Below the pieces are notes generated by a model. The model was not told the origin of the DNA. It saw nothing but the letters and a program-made list of their open reading frames with translations, and did no database searches. Positions 23,951-34,079 of a stretch of DNA of 64,000 bases are shown here, piece after piece. A program made the translations under genes and the position numbers. Position 1 is the first letter of the stretch; every line of letters starts with the position of its first letter. The DNA is from Thozetella sp. PMI_491 (taxonomy: Eukaryota; Ascomycota; Sordariomycetes; Chaetosphaeriales; Chaetosphaeriaceae). The stretch is from positions 248,001 to 312,000 of the forward strand of contig MU270055.1 in the NCBI GenBank assembly GCA_021432635.1, in the 5' to 3' direction.

Positions 23951-26397
23951 GGTGAAAATACAGTGGGTAGTAGTATTGCTCAATGTTCCGCAGGGTGGAC
24001 AGCGACTAGCAGCCAAATCATCCCCAGGATGGTAGCTTAAGTTAAGGCAAAGTGAGTTTGTTATATGGCTATCTTGTTTCTTCGGTAGGTCCAAGTATAA
24101 CCTAGGTTCAACAGTTGTCTTTCCCCGAGAACAGTATTGAATTGTCGAATAGGATGGGGTGAAGCCGATGGCATGCCTTGCCTCTGCCCCCTTGCTCGCC
24201 AAGGGTCCCTCGCTTGTGATCACTACAAGCCTCATCATGGTTCATAGACATAGAGACAAGGCCGAGGGGTTCATCGCTCCACGCAGGACTGTCAACATCC
24301 AAGCCACCCAGATGACAAAAATGAAGGCCAACGCGCAAGCTTTCCCGGAAGCAGTTAGGAAGACACATGCGAACGGCGAGGAAAAGTATCAGTTGAGACC
24401 GTGTCATCTATATTAGGAGATGGATGTGGCTCAAGAGTTGGTGCTGCACAGTACCAAGTCAATATCTTTCGGCTGGCTCCGTCCCTTGCATCCTTCCAAG
24501 GACAAGGTGGTGTCGAGAGAACATGGTTGGGGACAAAGTGCCAAGTGCCATGACAGCCATGCTTGCTTGGCCGGTGTACATACTCTACCACGAATGCCAG
24601 GATCCCGAATCCTAGTGCATTGCATCCAGGACCACATGACGAAAGGGGACAAGGACAAAGGACTATATCGCAGGACCATGCGTCAGACTCCTCCCGTTTG
24701 CTCTTTTGCGGCTTGTCAGCCACAGAAGCAAGGGCAAGCTCAACGAAGATCTTCTCAAAAGTTCCGGCAGAGTTCATGTCGTCCCCACTTAGTCGACGTT
24801 GTGGCTCTCCGTCTTTTCTTCCCTCCATCGTAGGACGGCCTGGCTCCTCTCGGATAGCATTCGGCGCTAGTGAGCGTTGACACGGAACGGGGTCTTGGGG
24901 CCCAGCCACACACGATCAACATCGTGGTGCTGTCCGCTTCGTGGAGCGACTTTGCGTTTGGGCGATTGTTGTCCTCGTGGGTAATCCCAACGCTCGCCCT
25001 GCCGTGGCAGCTGGAAATTAGACGATGCCCGTTCTCAGCTCGCTTGCTTCTGATGGGCGACTAGTTATTGTCGAGCCGTCATTACTAGAAGCACGGGGTT
25101 TGGTAGGCCAAGGCAGCGACAGAGAGGGATCTCCCATTTCTTCTCTTTCTCGTGTTAGTCCCGCCAATCGCAGGGTGCTCCGGTTGAGCGGGAGTGCCGA
25201 CCGAGAGCGATCGGCAATTCGTGCCCCTGATCGCGGAAAGTTCAGCTGCAAGCCCCATAGGTAGCCGCACCGCCGGGAGGGTTGCTCGACGGCCAAACTG
25301 CTTCCCCGGCCGCCCGTGCCACGAAGGCGCGCGAGGGCGACCAGGCATGAAATGGAAGCACGGGATGAGGCAGGGGAGATGCTGGATGTCGTCACAAGCT
25401 TAACAAGCTATCGACGCTTCTGCGGGGCGTCCCCGATCTTCTTCTAGCCAGGGATCATGGTCCCCACCCTTGACTTCAGCTCCGTCGACCAAGGCGTATC
25501 ATCCGCCCGCTCTCCTCCCCGAACAAGAAAGGCCCCAAGAGCGACACACGGAACGAGAGATGAGATGGCGTATTCCAAAGAAGCAAGCAATTAGGATACG
25601 TGAAGTTCCCAGCTCCGAACTGGACGCCTCCAAGCAAGTCCTCCCCGGGCCTCGGTCCTGGGCGAACGTTCGGCGGTATTTTTCTTATTACAAGCACTGA
25701 TTCCAAACCAAGTGTACAAGGATCCAGGATATCACGGCGCGCACAATGTTTGTGGTGGCGGCTGACTGCCGCATCTTGCATGTGATCAGCATTGTTCCGG
25801 TTATCAGCGCCTGGCGTGGCGTCTGCCATCGATATCGATATCCTAAGAGCTCATTCATTGACGTTCCCTTTTTACTACTGGAGATCTCAGTTTTCCGAAT
25901 TGGGCTGCTCAGGGGTTAAGCCCCCACGCCATAGGTTTGGTGTCTCTCATGTATGTATAAGCCTACAGAATAGCGGTCCTCTAGCTAGAAGAGCACCGTA
26001 GGCACTAGAAAGACTGCTGGCTTGCTCCGCACACGGATTAAAGGAAGCGAGGCGATTCCGCTTCAACCCGTGGTCCAAGCAAGGCACATTCCATGCTGAA
26101 GCTCTGGATGGCTTTGACTTCGTTTGTCCAACCCATGTAGGCAACGTAACGAAAACTAGCTCTCGGCTGGCCCTAGTGGGATCAACCCAACCCCTTGCTC
26201 GATCTAGATGAGATGGCTGCTTGTCTCACAGACACGCGGTTCCCATATGCTCAGATGTGTGATCACCATTCATTATCACTATAATCACCATATTTTCCGA
26301 GTGACTGGGCTCCCATATGTTCGATAGGCGGCATCCTTCCTCTGCTCGCGCATCCCCTATAGCCCACTCCATTCCATTGAGATATCCGGCACTCATA
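23951..26397. other. Intergenic region, no gene supported
   Basis: Promoter of the P450 gene at the left, of the hydrophobin at the right. Frames at 24355-24909 (minus) and 24159-24416 (plus) have no recognisable domain and overlap one another. Confidence 0.45.
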
Positions 26398-26921
26398 ATG
26401 TTCAAGTTCCTGACCAAATTGTTGGTTCTCGCCCTCATCTTCCTGGGGTTCGCTGTCGCTACTCCTGCGCCGGTAGCAGAGCCTGGCCTCTTACCAGTAC
26501 CTCACATCCCTCTGGTTGATGCTCTTTTGGCGGTGGGGGCCTCTCCGCCGCCCCCGATTTTAAGAACTACCAGCACGTCCCCGGAATGTGCGAATATCAA
26601 TCAAGGAGAATTGATGTGCTGCCGCGGAACCCTCGCTGGCGATGTCCAGCCTGTGGTGTTCTTGGCGGCCCTCTACGGATATTACTTGAACCCCAACGAC
26701 GTGAACGGCATCAACTGTGAGCAAGACTGCCCATAATTGCAGAGCTGGAGCCACTGATAGATCGGCCTTAGGCGACTCTAATCTTGCGACCTGCCCCGGC
26801 GTGAAAGTTTGCTGTCAAGTGACCGGCCTAGTGAGTGAAGCCACCGAGAGAGAAGCGCATTGGCCACAACTAAACCCCCCTTTAGAAACCGCTGCTAGCA
26901 CTCTGGTGCCAGGGTCTCTAG
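26398..26921 (+). CDS. Class I hydrophobin
   Basis: Three exons (26398-26716, 26772-26830, 26886-26921) give 137 residues; introns are 55 nt each. A signal peptide (MFKFLTKLLVLALIFLGFAVA) is followed by a Pro-rich spacer. The eight-Cys pattern then appears as C-x9-CC-x29-C-x6-C-x5-CC-x12-C with three residues after the last Cys. The order and the short tail are hydrophobin features; long C3-C4 spacing points to class I. Both splice junctions are supported because they create the fourth Cys (split TGC codon) and the eighth Cys. Hydrophobins are secreted and self-assemble into amphipathic films on hyphae and spores. The short C4-C5 loop is atypical. Confidence 0.85.
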
Positions 26922-27314
26922 TAGAGATGCCACGCGATGAGTATCTTCTCGAACCGAACTCAGTGGGCCTCGAAGGGGAGGGCGAGGTTGGGCAGAACGT
27001 CATGGGTCTCTTCGCCCAGCCAGATAGGTAGCTTGACAAGGATTTCAGATTGAGAGTTGTCTGAGCTGAAAGTACCATCTACCACATCGCTCCCCAGATG
27101 CGCCGTAGATGCCGGTTCCTTTGTTACAGTACATATGGACCACCTCTCCCCGCCCTTGTATGCTGGTGATCTTTTTATGTGCCCTGGCGCAGAGGCCGCG
27201 CGATCTATGTTACCGGTACATCGCTCCTCTATGCATGTCTCTGAACACAAAAAACACCAGAAAGTCACATCTGTTGATACACTGTACACGGCGGGGCTCG
27301 CTCGGAGCCCGCAC
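26922..27314. other. Short intergenic region between convergent genes
   Basis: 3' flanks of the hydrophobin and COQ1-type genes. No coding sequence is apparent. Confidence 0.5.
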
Positions 27315-28725
27315 CTACTTTTGTCGCTGGATCGTCTTGACCGCCATTTCCGTCAGCCCGTCCTTGGCCTCGCTCTCTGGGAACCAGCTGATGGCCTCGA
27401 TGGCGCGCTCTGCGTAGTCTTCGGCGAGCGCCCGCGTCTGCTCGATGCCGTCGCTCTGCATGACGAGCTCTCGCGCCTATCCGGGATGGTTAGCCAAGTC
27501 TGCGCCACTCCGCAGTGGTTGCCCAAAAACTCACCCGCTGGACGTCCCCTTCCCTCTCAAACTTCCTCCCCACCAAAGCGCCGAGCTCGGGCATGGTCTT
27601 CCATGCAAAGAGGAGCGGCGCTGTGGCCAGACCCAGCTCGAGATCCGCGCCCGCAGGCTTGCCTAGATCCCGCTCACTGCGCGTGTAGTCGAGCATGTCA
27701 TCCACCAACTGGAACGCCAGTCCCAGGTTCTTGCCGTATGCGTACGCAGCGTCTACCGTTTGCGCGTCGCCCCCGCCGAGAAGTGCAGACGCCCGACAGC
27801 TCTTGCTGATCAGCGAAGCCGTCTTGAGGTACGTCTTCTGCAGGTAGTAGGTCAAAGCGTCCTCCGACCACACGGGGTTCTTCTCGTCCCGCTCGGTATT
27901 CTTGAGCTGCATGAACTCGCCCTCCACGAGGTTGGCAATGACGGTGGCCAGCAGCTCAACCACCTCGGCATGCCGGAGCCGAGCAAGCGCCACGGACGCC
28001 CTCCCCAGCAGGAAGTCGCCGGCCAGGACCGCCATCTTGTTTCCAAACTCCAGGTTCGCCGAGGGCGCACCGCGGCGGGAGATGGAGTGGTCGATCACAT
28101 CGTCGTGCAAGAGCGAAGCAGTGTGGATCAGCTCTGTGATCTCGGCGAGGCGTCTTTGCGAAGGGAGGATGTCCGGGTCCGTTGCAGTCTGGTTGGATTC
28201 GGAGGACGAGGGATTAACGTCTGCGAGGATAGATAGCGGTGAGAGAGAAGTGTCGATCCCGGCCGAGGCCTGGAGGGTCGCCTGGTGCCGTTGGGGCGCC
28301 TTGGGGCAGAGAGAAGTCGCCCGCGCCATCAAGAGCACAATGAGCGGCCGGACGTGCTTTCCCTCAGCCTGTGTGTAGTACTTCGCCGCCCGGTCGAGTG
28401 AGGGATGCCCAGACCCCAGGAGCTTCCGGATGTTGCCCGTCAAAAACTTCATTTCCTTGGCGACTATCCTGAGGGGGTCGATCGAGGGCATTTCGCCTCG
28501 CTTCGCGCGTGTGATCGCATTGGAGACGATGTTTCCGGCCACCGACACGGCCGCGGCCCAAGCCGACGAGTCTCTCCTGGGCGAGTCACCGAAGGCTCTT
28601 AACTGTGCAAACTGCGATCCGGCGCCGGCCGCGCCGCCGAGGCACTCGAAGCACCTCCGGTGTGGTACACGGCGAGTCGCCGGTCGAGCGCCACGGAGCA
28701 TCGAAGCTCCCGCCCGGAGCTGCAT
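27315..28725 (-). CDS. COQ1: Polyprenyl diphosphate synthase, ubiquinone side chain (COQ1 type)
   Basis: Two exons (28725-27535, 27476-27315) split by a 58-nt intron give 450 residues. The enzyme joins isopentenyl units to an allylic diphosphate to make the polyprenyl tail of ubiquinone. Both Asp-rich motifs are present: DDVID at 208-212 and DDMLD at 342-346, with GKHVRP before the first and GDFLLGRASVALARL between. The Arg-rich, acid-poor N-terminus (first ~50 residues) looks like a mitochondrial targeting sequence, as expected for the matrix enzyme. A second ATG at codon 9 is possible. An insertion at about 140-190 is Ser-rich and variable. No biosynthetic neighbours suggest a special role, so I read it as housekeeping. 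It is divergent from VMA12. Confidence 0.92.
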
Positions 28726-29119
28726 GACGTCTTCTTTCGCCCTTGGGAAGGGTCAATTAGCTGGTTAGGGTCAAAATGAGGCCGTATGGTTCATCTGAAG
28801 CTGCGGGGATGGCCAGAATCGATCCAAGTCGTCGGGCGAAGTCAAACCTCTTCGTCTTAGCAGTGCGTCCCGAAATCTTCCATCGAGAAATTTACTGCTA
28901 GGGTCATCATGTACGCTAGGCCGATGTGGCTTGGCAGACCCAATTTTTGCCGAGGTGTGGCTAGTGCGGGTGCTTGCCTGGATCGGCAGGCTCCGTGGCC
29001 CAGGCAAACACCAATGTGGAAAGCTCCTGGCTGCTACGTAACTGCCTACCCTGTCTCGTGGGACCTCCACGGCAAAAACATGCGTGGGAACACAGCGCCG
29101 GGCCACCGCAACATATAAC
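28726..29119. promoter_or_regulatory. Shared divergent promoter, COQ1 and VMA12
   Basis: 394 bp separate the start codons of two divergent genes that both serve basic organelle function. No separate gene fits between them. I could not assign specific factor sites. Confidence 0.55.
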
Positions 29120-29987
29120 ATGGTGCTCCTTACAATGACGCCTTCCATCGTGGAGGGTCTAAAGAGATGGCACGAGATTGCACCTGAAAACAACCCCCAA
29201 CAACTCACGGACGACGCGCCAAGCACCGACGAGCCCGCGGTCGGCATGCCCATATCGCATGGCCAGATACTTGACCTGTGGAAGGGACTGAGGGATAGCG
29301 GAGACGGAGACTGTCGCCTGGAGGTGTTGCTCCAAGGGGCCAAAGTCTACATTCCGCCGCCGCCGCCAAGACGCGAACAGGTCCGTCTCCCTCGAGTCGC
29401 AGCCACCAAGATTCACTACTGACGTTGCTCTGCTACAGTCCGATGAGTACAAAGCCCTCATGGCCCGACTCCGGCGTGAAGAGGAGGAGCGTGCATATGA
29501 GCGCATGATCAACCCTCCCGCCCCGACAGAGACTTTTGCGCGTCGCTACCCTGGTGCCTCGTCGTCCATGGCACACGCTTTCGCCGAGGTAAATCGGCCG
29601 ATGAGCAAGGAGGACATGGGCGACGATGATATCACCTACAACGATGTACACCGGCAGCTGATGTTGATTCTCAATTTCGCGGTCAGCATCTTCGGCGTCG
29701 CTGGAACTCTATGGGTGCTCGCAAGATGGTGGCCGACACCCGCGCGGCTCTTCCTCACCATGGGTGGGAGCCTCGCCGTGGGCCTTGTAGAGATCGCCTT
29801 GTACGGCGGCTACATATGGCATTTGGGCGAGGCAAAAAAGAAAGACTCTAAGCTGAAGGAGGTCAAGCAGGTGGTGCAGACATGGGTGGTGGGACCTGAT
29901 GAAAAGAGCCAAGAGAGCATTAAAATTGGAAGTGACCTCTCATTACCCGAGAATAACCTGAGAAGGAGGAAAAAGGACGAGATATAG
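29120..29987 (+). CDS. VMA12: V-ATPase assembly factor Vma12
   Basis: Two exons (29120-29380, 29439-29987) give 269 residues. The family helps assemble the V0 sector of the vacuolar proton pump in the endoplasmic reticulum. Signatures: ISHGQILDLW near residue 46, a Pro-run before the splice site (IPPPPPRREQ), EYKALMARLRREEEERAYERM, then TFARRYPG and two membrane spans (LMLILNFAVSIFGVAGTLW and LFLTMGGSLAVGLVEIALYG). The C-terminus is Lys-rich and ends in RRRKKDEI, consistent with a cytosolic basic tail. The donor is GTCCGT, which is weak, but the junction keeps frame and restores the motif. A second Met at codon 6 is an alternative start. Confidence 0.88.
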
Positions 29988-30373
29988 ATGGATGCCGAGT
30001 ATATTTAGCATGCGCCGCATAGAGGTATAGAATTATGGCGTGCACCTGCACGGACCCTTGAAGCGCAATTCGTATGTTTGCATGTGTGTTTGCCGGGCCA
30101 GGTCCCGCGACCTGCGACCCGCAAAACGCGTCCGACGCGTCGGCATCGCGCTTTTCACTTCTAACCCCTGCCGCCGCGGGGTTGAGCTTCTTTACACTAC
30201 AACCCAGCCAGCCGGGAGTTCAATCCAAATTATTCGGACCATATTGGACTTTATTGCCATGTTTCCATGAGCGAGCAGGTTGGAAAGTTATTGGTGGTGG
30301 GCGCCGAGGCAAGCTTGGAGCATCAACAGGAAAGCCTCCGTTCTCCTCCATGTTTTGAGCAAAACAAACAACA
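29988..30373. other. Short intergenic region
   Basis: 3' flank of VMA12 and promoter of the zinc-finger gene. It contains a short GC-rich palindrome (ACGCGTCCGACGCGT) near 30126-30140. No coding sequence is seen. Confidence 0.45.
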
Positions 30374-31275
30374 ATGGTATTTTGGGACTTGCGTCGCCGG
30401 GTGTCCTCTACTTTGCTAACGTGATCTCGCGTTTCTAGAACTCCAGCGCCGCTGAGATGCCGCTCTTTGAGCCTCAAGCCCCGGCGCGGCGCCGACCGCT
30501 CCGCACTTACGGTCGCCGTTCTGTCGCGTCAGACAGAGAAGAGAGCGAATCCCCCAGGAAGAAGCGCAGAGTTGAAGCACCGATTACGCCGACGTCTCCG
30601 CCGAAAGAGACCGTCAAAGAAAACGCGCTCCCTCCATTGCCACCGCCGAAGCGCGGATCCATCCTCGCCTTCTTCCAGCCTGTTCCCCTCTCCTCGAGCT
30701 CGCGCGTGGAACTCAGCAGCGAGCCCCCGGCCATGTCTTCGGAAGCGGCACTCCCCATGTCCACGCCTCCGTCCTCTCCTCCGCCGCCCCTGAAGACACG
30801 CAAGCGGAGGAGGCTAACAACACGACCGGCATTGGATGAGGAAGATGGTGCACGCGGGGAATCCGAGGAGCGTTCCTGCGCGGATGTGGGCAGCGAAAGG
30901 GAAGCCTCGGAGGAGACAGCACCCGCGCCCAGCGCGTCGAAACAGCCGGGGGAGTCTGCGCCACCACATAACGATAGCCTCGCACCTAGAGAGGCAGGAC
31001 GGTCCGCTCTCAGCGAATTATTAGCGAACGCATTGGCCGCGAGAGCTGCGAGCGCGACGATGGACGAAGGCAAGAAGGAGAAGAAAGCACGGAGGAAGCC
31101 GCGGAAGAAGGAACTAGTACAGACTACCCTAAGCCTGTCGATGAACCCGGGGCCAGGGTTCACTATCTGCAAGACCTGCGGGCTCTTGTACAATCACTTG
31201 AACGAGAAGGACAGGAAGGACCATGCGAGATGGCACGCGGGCCGCAACAAGGTACAACTGAAGTTGGAGGAATAG
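30374..31275 (+). CDS. ESCO/Eco1-type zinc-finger protein without acetyltransferase
   Basis: The frame from ATG 30457 to the stop gives 272 residues. I prefer ATG 30374, followed directly by a 62-nt intron (30377-30438, TTGCTAACG branch, TTTCTAG acceptor), which adds MNSSAAE in frame for 279 residues. The C-terminal segment FTICKTCGLLYNHLNEKDR followed by DHARWHA is the C2H2 finger (C-x2-C...H-x3-H) that opens Eco1/ESCO cohesin acetyltransferases. An N-terminal KRGSILAFFQP resembles a PCNA-interacting box. The middle is disordered, acidic and Ser/Pro-rich, with KKKRR-like basic patches that suggest a nuclear protein. The family's acetyltransferase domain should follow the finger, but the frame stops about 25 residues later and I find none downstream. 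It may be a shortened paralog or a separate zf-C2H2_3 family. Confidence 0.75.
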
Positions 31276-32338
31276 GGGATGCAGGCGAGAATTGGCAGAG
31301 ACGCGATTCGAGTCCGGATGAGCTTGTTGGAAATACCCAGAGATACCACGTAGAATGCACCTGACTACTAAGCTAAATGGAAGGCCTTGCCTTTCAATCT
31401 TCCCTGCGCCCGCCCACGAGACATACTCGCCATCTACGAAGTCGTAGGCGTAGACGGAGGGGACAAGATCGCGGCTCTCTCTGTCCACAGTGACTGCCTA
31501 CAAATTAGGGGTGCATCATGGGTGTTGTTGCGAGCCATCCAAGCAGGCAAGTCCAGTCATCTCTCACTCGTACGATGGTGTTACCTCGGCATTGAGGGGC
31601 AAACTCTCGGGGATATAGCATACCTTGCATACCTTGGTTTGGTGGCACGCATCTCATTTAGGGGATTCGGGCTTCCTTAGTAAGAACCAAGCGATGGGAG
31701 GAGGGGACAACCATTGGTCTCGTATATGTGGCACTGGCTTCCAATCCGCAATCATGGATCACAACGAAAGGTCGAAGGCTAACGTGGCCATCACGTCACC
31801 ACGGCACGGTCGGCAGCGTTTATAGGCCACGCAGAGACCACGGCCATCCTGCAGCATCTCTTCATAAGTGACTAGGAGGCGCGGTTTCCGATTTGCTACA
31901 AACCGGATGTCCAAAGCTGATACGCTATAAGTGCATTCCTGTGTGTAATGCTTTCTCCCAGGCGGATTTTCAAGGTGGACATTGGCTTGCTCAGGCACTG
32001 TGGCAATGACGTCGACGTAACATCATGATTCGGCAGCTAGCGGATATCACCTCACCACTCCACCACTAACACCCATCCCAGCATACAGGACAAACCAATC
32101 GACACGAATTCTGTCCGTGCCCAGCAAACCGGTGCTCTTTTTATGCGAGGGGTACCTGCCGATCCTATAAAGGTAGTCTCCCTCATTTCTTGGCAGGGGA
32201 CTATTCGCGGCCAGCTACTTTACCCACTGCTGCTCTGGAACGCCAAGCCGAAGCCAAACTTCAACAGCTTACTTCCGAAAAATACCTTCACACGCCAATC
32301 TTCACATCTAGGTCAATCTCGTCTAGGGAATAGTCACG
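31276..32338. other. Intergenic region
   Basis: Searched by eye for the missing acetyltransferase of the upstream gene; none was found in any plus frame. The right part is the promoter of the decarboxylase gene. Confidence 0.5.
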
Positions 32339-33906
32339 ATGGTTTGGCAGCACGGAGACGAACACGACATCCCCGAAGAGCACCGCGTGCACAAGTGAGC
32401 AGCACTCGTCCCGCCTATACTGCCCATCCTCCTCCGAATTGGGGTAGCTAAGGGCAAGACAGACTTACATGGTATGCATGCTAACGATCGTTTCAGGCAC
32501 GGTGCCTGGCTCCCGGCAGACCACCGCGTCCATCGACGCTGGCTGGGCCATGCGGTGTCTCATGTCGACAGCAGCCCGACCAAGGAGCTCATCCCGATTA
32601 TGCAGGAGTTCAAGGAATTCATAGAGAGCAACCCACGCATATACATGTATTTTACCGAGATGTGGGACGAGATCCCGCAAAAGCCTCCGTACAACAAGGA
32701 CCCAACCGGCAAGTCCCAGATCCGCGACTACAAGCACATGCTGGAGGTGCTCAACCACGTCTTTGGGCGCGCCCCCGAGTGGACCGATGCGGCCGCCGGC
32801 GTGGGCATGGTCGGCGTCCCCATGTGCGCCATCTTCGATTATGCAATGGGCACCCCTAGTGGCCACGCGGCCTTCTTGGATCCCGACGTCAACCGCATGC
32901 TCAAGAAGATCCTGAACAAGTGGGGAGAGTACCTCAAGGTGCGGCGTCTCACACCCTATGTCGCATATGTAGCTCTTCTAACATCGAACTAGACGCCCGA
33001 GTCGGCAGAGGTACTGGGCGACCATAGCGCGGGCTGGTTCGGCGAGGTCGGGTACAAGGACCTCATGGCCGTCGCAAACGCCCCGCTCAAGACCGAGTTC
33101 AAGTTTGAGGAGATGTACCAGTGTGAACCTAGCCAGAAGTACTACGGCTTCAAGTCTTGGGACGGTATGTAAACTTGTCCCGGTGCTGAGGCATCCCGGC
33201 TCCGGCTACGTCACTAACCGATCTTGCCCCAGACTTCTTCACGCGTCAGGTACATGACCACGCCCGTCCCGTCGCGGCCCCTGACGATGACAACGTCATC
33301 GCCAACGCGTGCGAGTCCAAGGTGTACCACGTCGCCCGCGACGTCAAGCTGCGCCAGAAATTCTGGATCAAGAGCCAGCCCTACTCGGTCATCGACATGC
33401 TGGCCAACGACCCGCTCGCGTCCCAATTCGCCGGTGGCACCATCTACCAGGCCTTCTTGTCGGCCCTCTCGTACCATCGCTGGCACTCTCCAGTGTCCGG
33501 AAAGATCAAGCGCGCCTTCGTTCAGGACGGCACCTACTTCAGCGAGCCGCTGTTCGAGGCGACGTCGTCCAAGGACGGTGGCATCGACGTCCAGGGCATC
33601 ACCCTCGCGCAGGGCTACCTCACCGCCCTCGCGACACGCGCCATCATCTTCATCGAGGCGGACAACCCAGCCATCGGGCTGATGGCCTTCATCGGGGTGG
33701 GCATGGACGAAGTCAGCACGTGCGAGATCACGGTGCGCGAGGGACAACATATCAAAAAGGGCGACGAGCTCGGTATGTTCCACTTTGGCGGGTCCTCGCA
33801 CTGTCTACTCTTCCGGGAGGGGGTCAAGGTTGAAGGTTTCCCCGAGGTAGGTAGGCATGAGAACGTGCCTGTGCGAAGCCAGATCGCGGTTGTTCGGACG
33901 GACTAG
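32339..33906 (+). CDS. PsiD-like decarboxylase (phosphatidylserine decarboxylase superfamily)
   Basis: Four exons (32339-32394, 32497-32938, 32993-33164, 33233-33906) give 447 residues. From memory, the psilocybin enzyme PsiD (439 aa) shares many segments: PIMQEFKEFIESNP near 52, YYGFKSWDDFFTRQ at 216-229, ANACESKVYHVARDV, YHRWHSPVSGKI around 304-315, IFIEADNPAIGL and VREGQHIKKGDELGMFHFGGSS. The GGSS motif at 409-412 is the self-cleavage site that leaves the pyruvoyl group; H305 and H308 are in the catalytic HRxH motif. PSD-superfamily enzymes decarboxylate phosphatidylserine, but this N-terminal domain type occurs in soluble enzymes acting on aromatic amino acids. No membrane or signal segment is visible. 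Substrate is therefore inferred, with Trp or another amino acid likely. It is followed by a carboxylesterase running toward it, 173 bp between stops. Confidence 0.88.
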
Positions 33907-34079
33907 AATAGTAGGGATGAACCTGACGTGCATCGCCTCTTGTCTACTCGGTACGACTTTGGCGATTTATAGCAGAACGCGATCGCATGGAATCGGAAAA
34001 GATTGTGGTCAGCAGAATCACTTTGTGAATGACATGTATTTGATCAGCTTCGTCTTGCTTGCTACCACGGCAAATCATG

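Noticed and set aside
24355-24909. Minus-strand frame of 184 codons
   Set aside because: No recognisable domain, no splice-supported extension, and equally long frames overlap it.
27315-28725. COQ1-type gene as a terpenoid cluster core enzyme
   Set aside because: It has a mitochondrial-like N-terminus and the COQ1 motif pattern and is paired with VMA12, so ubiquinone synthesis is the better reading.
33214-33801. Minus-strand frame of 195 codons
   Set aside because: Antisense shadow of exon 4 of the decarboxylase gene.
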